From Urechis unicinctus (lineage: Eukaryota > Annelida > Polychaeta > Xenopneusta > Urechidae), in contig CM067354.1 in the NCBI GenBank assembly GCA_034190875.2, positions 52,122,514 to 52,186,513 on the forward strand: a stretch of 64,000 nt of DNA, written 5' to 3'. Below, piece after piece: positions 42,308-55,960 of the stretch (position 1 is the stretch's first letter; every line of letters begins with the position of its first letter). The position numbers and the translations under genes were made by a program. Under the pieces are notes generated by a model. That model had not been told where the DNA came from, did no database searches, and saw only the letters and a program-made list of their open reading frames with translations.

Positions 42308-44855
42308 GTACTAAGTTCTATGTCATAATTTACGTGGTAAGTAGTGAATTAACAGTATACAAGTGCGTCGCATACAAGACCTAACAATCAATTTCATTGA
42401 TTCGGATTTCTGAGTTAACGAATGACTGGCGATTGCGGCGATAATACAGGCGAGTAAACAGCGCACTATGCATATCATAATCTGGGATGGAGTTTTGCAA
42501 CTTTATGTTCAGGCATCAGTGTTATATAAGCGAGACGGATTGCACGACATATCAGCGTGGTAGCCTCGCTCTAATTGTTATATACTCCAGAGCCGTTTCT
42601 CTCTGTGTTGTCCCTTAACAGTTTTATATATTGTAAAAAATTGACCTTTATCTAAATGCTAGGTTATGGAATATAAATTTGCTTGGATGTTTGCTCGACA
42701 CAAAGCCCAAAGAACAGCAAAAGTTACTTATCTACACGCAAGAATAATTTATACTTTTTTTAATTATTTCCCGTGCATTGAAAATAATGACACAAGTGTT
42801 TGCGTGCCTACAGTATGCTTGTAACAGATGTGACCGAATGCTTACCACGAGGCTCATAATCTGCTAAATGACGTCCCGTTATCGTTATAATATCCAGTCG
42901 TTGTCCAATGATTAGACCGCCAAAAGCAGAGTGTCTTAAATCACAAGCGATAGTGTCACATGTATCAGTGAGAGGATCACACAATCGCGTCAAAATCAAC
43001 TGAAACCCTTTGGGCTATACCAAAAGGGACTTGGTTAATTTCTTTCACCTGACGGTAGGATGCAATATTCATCAGAAATAAAATATGCTTGTGGCTGCCC
43101 GATGTGAATGCATGCCATAATGTGATTTTCCACCTTATTAACTCATTATAAGCAATAACCTGATATTGGGTAGCACAATCCTGTGTGTTTCTTCATTTTA
43201 TTTACTAACCGCCGATTTGTGTGAGCGCGCTCTCGTAAAATAAAATTCCAGTCAGCAGATAAGGCACAAATGCCATCACCTTTACGTCCCGATACAATTT
43301 AATTAACTTAATAGGATTTCAAAGGGGCTTTAATTGTGTAATTAGCTGTAGGAAATGATGGTTATAACCATTGTTGTGTCACGGCATTGGCGTTTATATG
43401 CCATGTCCAGGACATGTGTATAATTGTTTGATGGAACTCGGCTGCTGTAGCGGATCTACAGTATGCGTCGAACAGATGTGACCGAAAGTTAATCCTGAGG
43501 GCTCTTCTACTTCTCAATGATGTCCTGGGATTGTAGCAAAAGCCAATCATTGTCCAAGGCTAAGACCGCCTGAATCAGCACCTGACATCAGAGTAATGAA
43601 GCAAGTGACACATACATTGAGTATAGAAATGTGACGCAGCGAGTCATTCGAGACGCTCACAAAAGACGCACAATTGTCAAAGGAATCAGCGAGAGGCTTA
43701 TGCAATCGTCACAAAATCAATATAAACCTTAGTGCTATAACATATGCTATCTTGTTTATGTCTTACACCTGACCATAGGGTGCAATCTGTACAATATGCT
43801 TGGGTCTGTCTTTATGTGAATGTATACAATAATGTATTTTTCATCCTTTATTATTAATTATTTACAATCACCTAATACTGTATGGCACAGTCTTGCGAGG
43901 TTGGTCGTAAAATCAACACATCGCCATCTAGAAAACAGTCAAATTATCTGATTTGCTGAAATTCGATCGGGTAAAAGCATACATTGAAATCAAAGCGAAC
44001 GATAAAACGCCAGATGCCATTATCATCACACTTCGATGCAATTCGATTTCCTAACAGGATCTCAAAGGGACGTTTATTGTTCATTAAGCTGAGCCAAATG
44101 ACGGTTATAACTATTGCTGTGTCACGGCCCAGGCGTTTATATGCCACACATTGGATATGCGTACATTTATATGGCTTAACTATGCTGCTGTAGCGTATAT
44201 CCTGCATGCTTGTAGCAGATGTGACGGGCGAAATGATAAGTACCATTCAAACTTGCAGACGTTACACACGGATGATATACTCTATCCGTGTTCTTGTGAT
44301 ATTTAACAGCAATATGTCCGTATGGGTTTGTTCAAATCGTTTCGCCAAATACATAGGCATTATATAAACAAACGTTTAGTAGCACAATTTCGATGCTTAA
44401 AAGAACGAAGAATAAATGTGCGGTATGATTGATGGCAATTTGTGAAAACTATAGAACCGTTTGCATGGTGCTTAGGTTCCGTCCACATGCAAAGCGACGT
44501 TGGTCACAGTTAAAATCGCCGATCACTGGATGCCGACAATTGTAACAGCTGCAAAAAAATATCCAGTATCAAATAGTGTATGTATAATTCCGTATACAAC
44601 TCCTCGGCACTGCGCATAAGAGAGCTATGCCATCCTGGCGATGTTATTTAAAACGTTCAAAAGTATTTTTTCATTTTCAGCCAAGTCGTTTATCTATGCA
44701 TGTAATAGTACAGTTTACGATGCATCAGCTATAGATCGTGGCTTCTTTTTACGCTTATGAAAAAGAATCCCTAGCAGGACATCTCACTGTTATGCTCAGA
44801 GTATCCTGTGCAATGTTTCGGCTTTTTGACAGTAAACATGGGTCTAAGAGACATA
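42308..44855 (+). repeat. segment E, copy 2
   Basis: Colinear with 13,741-16,290. Differs by having one copy of the 129-bp element and two copies of the E subunit. Confidence 0.85.
42811..44200 (+). repeat. two head-to-tail E subunits
   Basis: Subunit 1 is 42,811-43,458 and subunit 2 is 43,459-44,200. Both begin with a cagtatgc...cagatgtgaccg block, and the boundary motif recurs once more at about 44,214. Subunit 2 is clearly closer to the single subunit in unit 1 than to its neighbour (for example at aatcctgagg, cattgtccaa.gctaagaccg and cagcacctgaxatcagag). Confidence 0.8.
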
Positions 44856-46849
44856 TATAACATTTATATATGGTGCACATCATTTCCTTCGTCGATAGAT
44901 ATCTTGGCATAAAGTTATCCAGCTTGCCTCACAACTTCTCTCAATGTATATTCATTGGAAAGCGCCATCACTTCTGTTAGGGAAAAACATACCAGTTTAA
45001 ACGGCTCACGGCATGTCCTATATAACTAAATGTAAATTAATGAGGACTTATGTCTGCGTAGTTTCTATTACAAGTGAGAGCCAATCACCAGGCTTAATTT
45101 GATTAAATGACCAATAATATCAGCAGTAACTGGAAGAGGATATTTTGTCGAGGCTTAAGTTATGTTTATCTCCACCCGCAATTACTGCTCGAATCTAGTG
45201 CTGCTATAAGGCGGCACTAACGGCATTCTATACCTCTTGCGTTCATTCTGCCTATTCAACAACCGGTTCATTGTCACCAACCCGGCTGCTCTGCTATCTC
45301 TGTTTAGGCCAATTTATAAAAAGTTACTAGTCAACGAAATTAAATTATCAATATGGAATAACAAAGGCCTCTTTGCTAGGTGCATACATTATCCATACAC
45401 AGAACGCGTAGCGAAAACACAGAGAGTGCTAAGCAAATCCTCGGTCGTTGGTTGAATAGAATAAGGTTGGTCCAAGTGTACAGGATTCCTCATTCAAAAT
45501 TGTAAGCACTACCTTGCAGATTTTTCCGTACTGTAATGGCGGGCTATCGTTTCCGCAATTGATTCTTAGATTCAATTCACTCTGTAAAGAAATAAGTTGA
45601 CTCATGTACTACTGTACCAGCTTTGCATCACTAGTGGGAATGTACGCTATACACATATGATCAAAACAAGATTGATCGTGGATAATATAATAGAGAGCAG
45701 ATTGCATTAGAAGTGATGCTGATCAAATTGTTGCAGGGCATGAAGTCAGTCGTCTCTCAACGTATGCTGCAAACAGGTGATGATTGTATGGCCAAATATT
45801 ATGCGCGAATAGTTTTACCGCCATCTGTTGCCTCAGGAAGTCAACGCAAATGTCAGTAGATGCCTTATTTAGGGCAATGTACGAGACACAATATATGCAT
45901 ATTTGTGCAACGATAATTCGGATGCAGCCAGATTAATATTGGCGCTGTCAAGGGGATATTGTGACCTGATCATTTTCGAAAACGTAACATTTAGCCGTGC
46001 CCGCAAGTGATATCAAAATCTCTATTTGCTCAAATAAATGCTGCATTTACGTGTGAGAATGTTTATTTGGCGTGTTAACAACATCCAAACATCAGTTCAC
46101 GACGATATGTCAATGGTATGAATGAAAAGAGCGGAGGTTATAGTCACTTCTGTTAGAGTTTAAATGAAAATCCTGCTCTGTGGGTAGATTCGGGCATAAC
46201 CACATTAAAAAACCGATTACCATTATAACCGAAAAAGATATGCATTGAACTTCGTTCCGATCATAACAAAATGAGATGCCACAGGTGGTGCACCTTGATG
46301 ATGGGTTCGTTCACCATGTTGGTTTGATGTGCGGTATTATGTCAATAAACATTATTTACCCTACGTGGAAGCCCAATAACAATACTTCATTCAGTTAATC
46401 TTTTTATGCGCGGTTGCTATCGCCTTTTTGTTGATCATAACTTCTAGCAACTGTAATTATCATGCAGCTAGTGCTTCTGCATGGGCCACGATTTGTGTAA
46501 CCAATATCAATATCAAAGCAGAATGTCGTAGTAAAATATATCAGAAAGCTACTGAATGCCCCCAATGGTTTAGAGACGCAAACGACTGACGAGTTGATGT
46601 GTGTGAAAATGTAAGGTGTATAACTAACCAATATATAAAAGAAAAGTACTCTGATTACAACTTCTTTCCTTAGTAACGAGTGTCCAAATGCTTATGTGTT
46701 ATGAACTTGCAACGACTACATGTCCTAGGGATAAATTCTACCACTGCAAGCAATAATGCATAGCAATATGTATCTTGACGGGGCTTGCTAGCAACAACTG
46801 TTTTTATGGTCTAGTATATATCATCCCTTTTCAAATCGTCGCCAATTCA
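44856..46849. other. spacer between segments E and F in unit 3
   Basis: In unit 1 only the (AT)52 run and about 35 bp separate E from F, so nearly 2 kb here is either inserted in unit 3 or lost from unit 1. No gene recognised. The 72-codon frame at 45,237-45,455 has no visible domain. Confidence 0.5.
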
Positions 46850-49440
<2,591 letters not shown>

Positions 49441-49939
49441 ACAGAATACTATATTTTGGCTATTATCATCTGTATTTCATACGGTATGCAGAAGAGCATT
49501 TGCTTTGGGGCACATCTTGTCTAAAACCCGTTGAGTTCTAGTTTATAAAGCTAATTTATGAATATGGTATTGTATTGCTTATGGTTTTCATGTTTTTCTG
49601 TTAGGTCTGAAATATGCACAATTGCGAACAAGGGACGTGTTTTCGTTTCTCAGCTGCACTTTGGTAGCGCTACTTATATGCTTATTATACAGTCAGCAGA
49701 CTTATGCACCTCTGGCTGATTCTATTGGACGTTCCCCAGGTAGGGCGGTCAAACGCTGCGCCGATTTTGTTTGGACAAGCCATTTTTATGCCGTTTAGGG
49801 CTCAGATGTAACTGGCTGCCGACGGCGAGCGAATAAACGGCAGACTTTGCTGTTTGAATATGTTGTAGATAAAGATTAGTTCTTTCATATGATACCAAAT
49901 TCAATCATATAGGCGAATGGGAATAAAGCGTAAATATTA

Positions 49940-49971
49940 CCCGAAAATGGCAAAATGTCGTCATTTTCGGG
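49940..49971. repeat. 10-bp stem hairpin
   Basis: cccgaaaatg at 49,940-49,949 pairs perfectly with cattttcggg at 49,962-49,971 around a 12-base loop. It lies just left of the larger palindrome. Confidence 0.85.
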
Positions 49972-49995
49972 GCCCAAAATATCGTGGCGGGATTT

Positions 49996-50297
49996 ATATG
50001 GTTGACAGAAAATCGTCGTACGGGCTTAATATTTATCAGAATCATATTTAAAGGGCAGAATATTGAAGAAAAATGAAAACGATATTCTGATCCGAGTGAG
50101 TGGCATTGAAAACGATATTTAAAAGCTGTAAAATCCGTGGTTTTCTGCTTTAAATCCGAATAACTCGCCGGTATCTTTACAAATTCACCCCACTCACTCG
50201 GCATCGTGAAGACGAGACTGCCCCTCCTACAATGGCTTTTACAGCTTTTTGATTGGTTAAATATTAAGCCCGTAGCCCTCCGACGAACCAACCATAT
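49996..50297. mobile_element. imperfect foldback palindrome, MITE-like
   Basis: Three perfect inverted blocks share the same centre at 50,146.5: 9 bp (49,996-50,004 with 50,289-50,297), 14 bp (50,021-50,034 with 50,259-50,272) and 12 bp (50,092-50,103 with 50,190-50,201). A fourth pair, aaaagctgtaaaa at 50,121 and its complement at 50,237, is off-centre. Exact concentricity of three separate blocks argues for one palindromic element and not chance. No target-site duplication was seen. A 131-codon minus-strand frame (49,905-50,300) runs across it and is probably a by-product, though it is the longest non-microsatellite frame in this island. Confidence 0.55.
50251..50256 (-). promoter_or_regulatory. 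inverted CCAAT box candidate
   Basis: gattgg (CCAATC on the minus strand) lies about 170 bp upstream of a candidate initiator ATG at 50,425 whose context is gtaATGG. It is a short motif, so the call is weak and rests on its position. Confidence 0.2.
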
Positions 50298-50424
50298 CAC
50301 GAGCAGTTGAAAGCTAGTCCGCGCGAAATCCTTTTCGACGCGATCATTAGCAAAGCACGCTGCCAGCTTGTCGTCAAACGAATTTTCTGCTATTTACAAC
50401 TTATTAAGGTATTCCAAATTAGTA

Positions 50425-50458
50425 ATGGCTTCTGCAGCAAGTGTGCAAGTTTCTTATG
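50425..50458 (+). CDS. candidate first exon (hypothetical, very short)
   Basis: An ATG with purine at -3 and G at +4 opens a short frame reading MASAASVQVSY, followed by G|GTGAAT, a possible splice donor after 50,458. The frame itself closes at a stop a few codons beyond 50,510. If spliced from 50,458 to the acceptor at 51,315, the reading frame would join in phase with the open frame at 51,318-51,656. This is an inference from phase and motif matches only. A second possible start at 50,799 competes with it. Confidence 0.2.
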
Positions 50459-50795
50459 GTGAATTATTTATATATTTATGTAATAAAATAAGATCGTCGG
50501 TTGTATATGTAACAATGTAACGCCTCCATGACCATATTTAGAAGATTTTAAGTTGGCGGCATTGCACGCCGGGGGCACTTATTCTACCAAACTGGTTTAA
50601 CAATTGTTTTTGTGAAATGTGTTCAAAAATAATCATTGTTAATGTAGAATCATTCATCACTGAGGTTGGTTCGAAAAAGATTATGAGTTTTTTGGGTGTT
50701 TATTTTGGTTTGTAACAAGTTCAGAATTTTAAAAAATCCTGACCCAGTAATCCCCCCACCCGCCTTGCTTGCCAACGCCCGATGCGTGCATTTTA

Positions 50796-50805
50796 AAGAT
50801 GGCGG
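50796..50805 (+). promoter_or_regulatory. YY1-like / initiator ATG motif in CG-rich patch
   Basis: aagatggcgg matches the well-known animal YY1-type core, which in TATA-less promoters overlaps the start codon. Here the ATG (50,799) opens a 15-codon frame beginning MAGLIPVAKR. The 90 bp around it is the most CG-rich non-repeat sequence in the window. There is a possible donor at tgc|gtgtga, about 50,840. Confidence 0.35.
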
Positions 50806-51315
50806 GTCTCATCCCCGTGGCGAAGCGGGAGCAGTCTTGCGTGTGATGTCCGTTTTCGTTTGGAATAGATACGGTGGCGGATTTTAACATATAATCACAG
50901 TAATGTAACATTTCAGCATACAACCAAGACAGCTGTTTGTTATATACGATGGTTGGGGTGCATATGGCACTACTTATCCCATCTCCGGTCAGACGGTGAT
51001 ATAAAACATGTCTACTCAGACGTGTAGGGCTATGCTTATACAAACGCATGACATGGTCCTAAAAGATGGGATATTAATGTAGCGTCCACTATGTTGTGAA
51101 ATGTTTACACTGTTCTATAATCATATGTGCTTCATTCCAATTTTGTACTTATTTGAGGTCAAGTCAAAGACACATTCAATAGTATATTTGTAGATGTACA
51201 TAGTGAAAGCAGTCTAAAAACTTGACAAAGACTGCAAAAATTCTGTTCCATGCTGCGTTGTATTGATCCTAATATTATTTTCCCACATATTACTTTTCTA
51301 ACTCAGCATTTACAG

Positions 51316-51656
51316 TCTTGCACAGACACTTAGATTTAGTTAAGGTATGTGAACCCCTGTACCCCCAAAAGTGTGATTTGAGTGAGCCCCAATATCTACC
51401 TCGCTGCAAGAGCATAGGTATTACAGAAAATGATATAGTTGCCACAAACCATGAGAAAATGTCAACCATGCTTCTCCCTGCAAGAGATCTGACAAATCGA
51501 CATGTGTTTGAAATTTTCAACTACCTACAAAACCACAAACATTGCCACAATATCTTCTCGGATTTCGTCTTTGGTCGTTTTGCAGTTAAGCCTTGCCCCC
51601 ATCTTCAACGTTGTGGACCAAAGCCGTTCGTAAAACTCAAGCTATGCAGAAAATAA
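51316..51656 (+). CDS. candidate internal exon or coding remnant, unknown product
   Basis: This is the most protein-like frame in the window: about 112 codons, open from the splice-acceptor-like tttacag at 51,309-51,315 to TAA at 51,654-51,656. A branch-point-like ctaac lies at 51,298-51,302 with pyrimidines around it. There is no ATG near its start, so it would be an internal exon. The peptide is balanced in composition. It has a polar N-terminal third with spaced Cys, a central amphipathic stretch (LTNRHVFEIFNYLQNH) and a basic Cys-containing end (CGPKPFVKLKLCRK). I do not recognise the family. A strong donor-like aag|gtatgt at 51,345 would cut the exon short if used. Protein-like sequence continues in another frame after 51,640, which suggests either a second splice or a frameshift, that is, a pseudogene. 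Confidence 0.35.
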
Positions 51657-51778
51657 GAGGAAAACAAGCCAAATTTCAGATGTTATGGTGTTTGATCTAC
51701 CTTAGAATAAGGCAAATGCAGTCAAAACAAATGCTGAAGAGAGGGATGTTTGTGCAGGGGGCTCATCAAATACCTTAA
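51640..51778 (+). pseudogene. possible shifted-frame continuation of the 51,316 frame
   Basis: Reading in the frame of 51,593-51,778, the peptide after about 51,640 is basic and helical-looking (KIRGKQAKFQML, then YLRIRQMQSKQMLKRG), ending FVQGAHQIP at TAA 51,776-51,778. It follows the end of the first frame with no gap. One indel or a tiny intron near 51,640-51,656 would join the two. The first half of this second frame overlaps the first frame and is probably a shadow. Confidence 0.25.
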
Positions 51779-53142
51779 GATCGATCACCAAGCCAACAGC
51801 AGTCACAACAAAATTTGTACACAACACAAAAATTTTGCCATTGGTTGAATGCAATTTTTATATTATTTGCTTATAAATGTCTCTATAATAGAAAGATAAA
51901 TGTTGGTGCAGATGTGTGTCAACCAAATGTGAGCACAAATTTGTCAGGTTATTTTTTTGGGTGGAAATTCCCCTGCACTAATTCTCAATAATTTAAGCGG
52001 GTACACATAGTAAATGGTTAAGGATTGACACTTAAAGCTTCACAAGTTGCATTTTCAATGTGTATTTATGCAGTGTATAAGCTGTTCCTATTATTTGCAA
52101 AGTATCAAAGGGGTATGAGTAATATTTTTTACACAATCAATGTTTTTGTCAATTTTTCCCCACAAAATTTCCAGCAAAAATATTACCGATGCCTGACCTT
52201 AATATGGCCTCAATATACATAAATGGAGCAATTAAGTTATGAAAACATTCCCTCTTGACAATAACAGCATGCTGCACTGCATACATGAGTTTTAAGACTC
52301 ATGGATGGGGTGTTTTGGGTGAAAAATAGCTCTTTACCATCAATAAAGCCAAAACAAATTGCGGAATATTTTCATGACATACCTCCTTCCAAGAGCTCTC
52401 ATCTAATAACTGGGTCCAAATAAATGATGCAAAACTTCCTTATGATACAACTGGATGTTAACTTATTAATAACTTTTAGTTTTAGGGTGAAACAGCCAAT
52501 ATTTTTTCCAATATGAGCAAAAGTTTACCACATATTGTAAAAATCCTTTTAAAAAGTTAGATTTTTGGTCATTGAACGATATTTAATATAGAAAGTAGTA
52601 TTATAGTGGGAATAAATTGGTATAAGGCCTTACAAACTAGTACTTTTAAGGTCCACATGGGTGTTATTAATCTCAGTTGATCAAATAACTTTTTTCATAA
52701 TTCAGCATTGAATTATGGGCATTCAAAGTAGACCTATAATCGAAAAAATGGACCGGACACGGCGAAAAAAACACAAACACAAGACACAAAATACCATTTT
52801 CCACAGTCCGTAAATCCTAAATTCAATTTAACCATAGAGTTGTATGTTTTTAATTTGTCTAAGGTGCTCCCAAACATGCCATTTAGTATGAAACATTGGT
52901 CTATAATGATCTAAAGTACTGAAACATTGAATGTCACATGCTGTGAGTGGTGGTGGGAGTGATGGAGGAGGATGCAGGATAAAAAAACCAAATGTCAAAT
53001 CAATCAACGTCGCCTTTGGCACTCATGCCCATGTCACCGCCTGCTCTTGTGCTATCAGCATAGGTTAACACCTAAGGCCATTTCCGTACGTGCATAATGA
53101 GGCTGCGTTGCTTTGAACATTTCTCTCCACACATGGCTAGTT
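51779..53142. other. AT-rich 3' part of the insertion
   Basis: Long A and T runs and several aataaa sequences (for example 52,342-52,347) are compatible with a 3' untranslated region or intron. A G-rich tract of gtggtgggagtgatgg type is at about 52,930-52,975. No coding frame stands out. Confidence 0.4.
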
Positions 53143-54085
53143 TAGCGACGAATATGGTACACAGGGGTGCTGCAAGATACTAATTCCCATGTTATTCATA
53201 TCGTATTTTACCGTCGGGCGGTATCATATGTGTCTCGGACATTACGTTATTATTCGAACGATAAACGTTGTAATGGTGATCTTTGTTTATGTGTAGACCA
53301 CGAACGTAGGCTCTTATTATGTTGCTTCCTGTCCGGTTGTTTGTTCTATTAGGTCATCATTGCCACAATGTCAATTAGTTCATAGTATGACAGATAGAAT
53401 AATTACTTAACAAAAGTAATATCCCTATAGAAGACTGAAGCATATGTGTAATGCAAAGCTCATGGGCCGCATCGATATGGTATGACGCGATGCTGACTAT
53501 TTGACTAGTGAACTGCGGCGGTAATATATCGCTAGCTGACAGAGAGATTCATAGGGCTGTGTAACGCAGCCATAATTGTGACCGGTTTTTTAGTTTATTT
53601 TCTGTAATTATTCATGTTTTAAGTGCCTGAGCCTGAAGGTTCATATTTAAACTGGCCGGCCCCTGGCGCTAGTGACGGACGGCTCTTTAGTCGGTGCTAA
53701 ACATGTGTTAATATCGAACAATATGTGCTTGGGGTACGTTAAAGCCGTGACAAATGTATCTGGCATTACAAGTATAAGATCAGTCGTGGTGGAGCCTACA
53801 ATCACTGTATGTGCATCTTTTAATTCATGGATTATGCAGCCGAATTAAAGTTGCTGATATTATAACAATAATAATGTATTGATTTTTACAGCGCCATATT
53901 ACAAACACGGTTTCCTTGCGCTGTTGCAACAAATTGTGGCTCCGAAAGTTGTATTTATATGCTGAAGGGCACATAAATGTACACAACTAAATTAATTGAC
54001 GACCAAGCATAATGGAGCAAGGTACCAATTAGGACGATAAGTGTAGTGGTGCTGATCTTCCTACTCAGCAAACTGCGAAAGTAGC
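53143..54085 (+). repeat. segment F, copy 2, right part
   Basis: Continues the match to 19,370-20,060 (agtttattttctgtaatt, ctctttagtcgg, cagtcgtggtgga). About 215 bp at 53,295-53,510 is extra relative to unit 1 and contains one copy of a small local repeat. Confidence 0.85.
53311..53377 (+). repeat. local repeat, copy 1 (copy 2 at 54,086-54,154)
   Basis: Both share gttgcttcctgt, gtttgtt and a tcatcattgc block followed by atg(t/c)ca. Both copies sit in material that unit 1 lacks at the same places. Confidence 0.75.
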
Positions 54086-54154
54086 CTCATAATGAGTGTT
54101 GCTTCCTGTTCTGTGGTTTGTTATATTTAGTCATCATTGCAAACATGCCATTTA

Positions 54155-55676
54155 GATGGTATAATATGTAAGAAATGTATGGCACGAATATTGAGAACCA
54201 ATTTAAATAAATGAATAACAGTACCCCCACTCGCATTTAGAAACTAATTACCATTACATGCTATCGTGTTTAATGCTTCTACCATATTCACAGATTAATC
54301 TAGCGACACAGAGTTATGGTTGCTAGATAAGTTACTCTTAATAGCTGGGGTATCTTTACAGTTAGGTGCATATTGCCTGGAGAGATATCCCAACAATTAC
54401 TGCTGAAATGTTACGTTAATACGTGACGGTCTGACAAGCGTTGGTATTAGATCGAGATATCCGAATTCGTTACTTTCTTCAGTATATAGTGACTGGATAC
54501 ATCTGAGGCAGATATGCGTAATAATGGATTATTAAACGTGACTTACCTGTAAGTGATGGTTGACAAATTCTCCTTCATTTCCAAGTTAAATGCCACATGG
54601 CGCTTCAAATCAAGCCTTGTACTTGGCATGCACTAGACATATGTTTATGGAAGTATAAGTCATAAGATTTGTTCTTGATGATGATGGAATACTGTCTTTG
54701 TGTGTATGACTTAATTACCATTTTCAAATTTGGAGTGCCTTTTGACGCGTGGTGTCGATATGCAACGAGGAGGTCCAATGGAATATTAAACAATGCTCAC
54801 CCGTAAGTTGATGTTTGATGTATATTCTACTTCCTCAGCTAATCATGAGAGATCAAGCACCCGCCTGATTACCAACCCTTTTGCTGTTACTTCTTCTCAC
54901 ACGGTCTAGCTTTAAAGAATGATCTTCTGATGCCAACATGCTCTCTCGCTTGAACGCTTGGATGGGAAAGTAGAATATAGTGGGTCAATGATGAGTGCAA
55001 TTGAAAGTAGTAATATCAGTGGGTCAGTCGTTCCATACAAGCAGTCAATTGAACATCTGATAAAGTAAGATGATTATGCAAATTGCAGCATATATATAGA
55101 GACGATTCAGATGGCTATTGCATCACACAGCAAAGGAAATAATATAAATTGAATTGACGCTGCATAGTTTCCAGTAACTTCGAGTATTTAATATTTATTC
55201 CAGAATCATCGGATGTTAGTAATAGTATCGCCAATCTACATAGCGTTGTGAGAATTCGATGTAACTGAACCCGTATTCATCAATATTCCAACAGCACACT
55301 TATTCTGCAAATGTACCATGAGTCACCAAGTAGCTAAGGCGACATGGATTGATTAATGTGGCAATATAAGTCCCTGTATTATGTGGCTTTGTTTGATTGA
55401 TGTATGCAGTTTAATGATTGATTGCGTCAGATGAACACATGTACCTACGCAATATGTGCACTCATTTACCTTTTTTTGTGAACCATTGAGGGCAGTTTAA
55501 CAGAGAGCGCAGTAACCAATGCAATAGAAACAACTAGCAACGCAATCATACATTGGCTGCGTAAAATCATTTATTGCATTGTTACAACAAAAACAGAATA
55601 TGGTCACACTGTAACGCCAAACATATGTCATATTTAACATTACGAAATAATAATATCATGCTTCTCAAACAACTGT
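54155..55676. other. extra DNA between F and G in unit 3
   Basis: In unit 1, F passes directly into G at about 20,065. This 1.5 kb has no copy elsewhere and no recognised gene. Confidence 0.5.
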
Positions 55677-55960
55677 GTCATGTTCATCAAGATATGTGTA
55701 CCTATTTTGAGCATGAGACATACGAATATACGAAGTACGTTGACGGACAATTAAAGCTATTTCAAATAATATAAACACATCTAACATTGACCGTTTATTG
55801 TATAAGACAATATGAATATAATTGTCCATAAAACGGCCTACCGCTATGCAAAATAGGCAATGTACAATCAAACCGGGCAATTATTTTCCCCTGGAAGAAC
55901 TGTGTACACATAATTCCATTTTCGATTGGTACAGACTATAAATGGAATAGTTTAAAAATA
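55677..55960 (+). repeat. segment G, copy 2, left part
   Basis: Matches 20,075-20,365 (aagatatgtgtaccta, gtataagacaatatgaat, acacataattccat). Confidence 0.85.

Larger units (their letters stand above)
49441..53142. other. 3.7-kb gene-like insertion in segment F
   Basis: Unit 1 passes from ttcccattaattac to tagcgaatatgg (about 19,340-19,375) with roughly 35 bp between. Unit 3 has 3.7 kb at this place, and homology resumes at about 53,143 with tagcgacgaatatgg. The inserted DNA has a different texture: poly-T and poly-A runs, a CG-rich patch at about 50,750-50,840, an inverted-repeat element and splice-like signals. I could not identify target-site duplications or terminal repeats, partly because the 35 bp at the junction differs. 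It could be a gene, a gene fragment carried by an element, or a retained ancestral stretch lost from unit 1. Confidence 0.7.

Noticed and set aside
49905-50300. 131-codon minus-strand frame
   Set aside because: It runs across the imperfect palindrome, shows no recognisable domain and has no supporting splice or promoter pattern. Kept only as a note on the palindrome.
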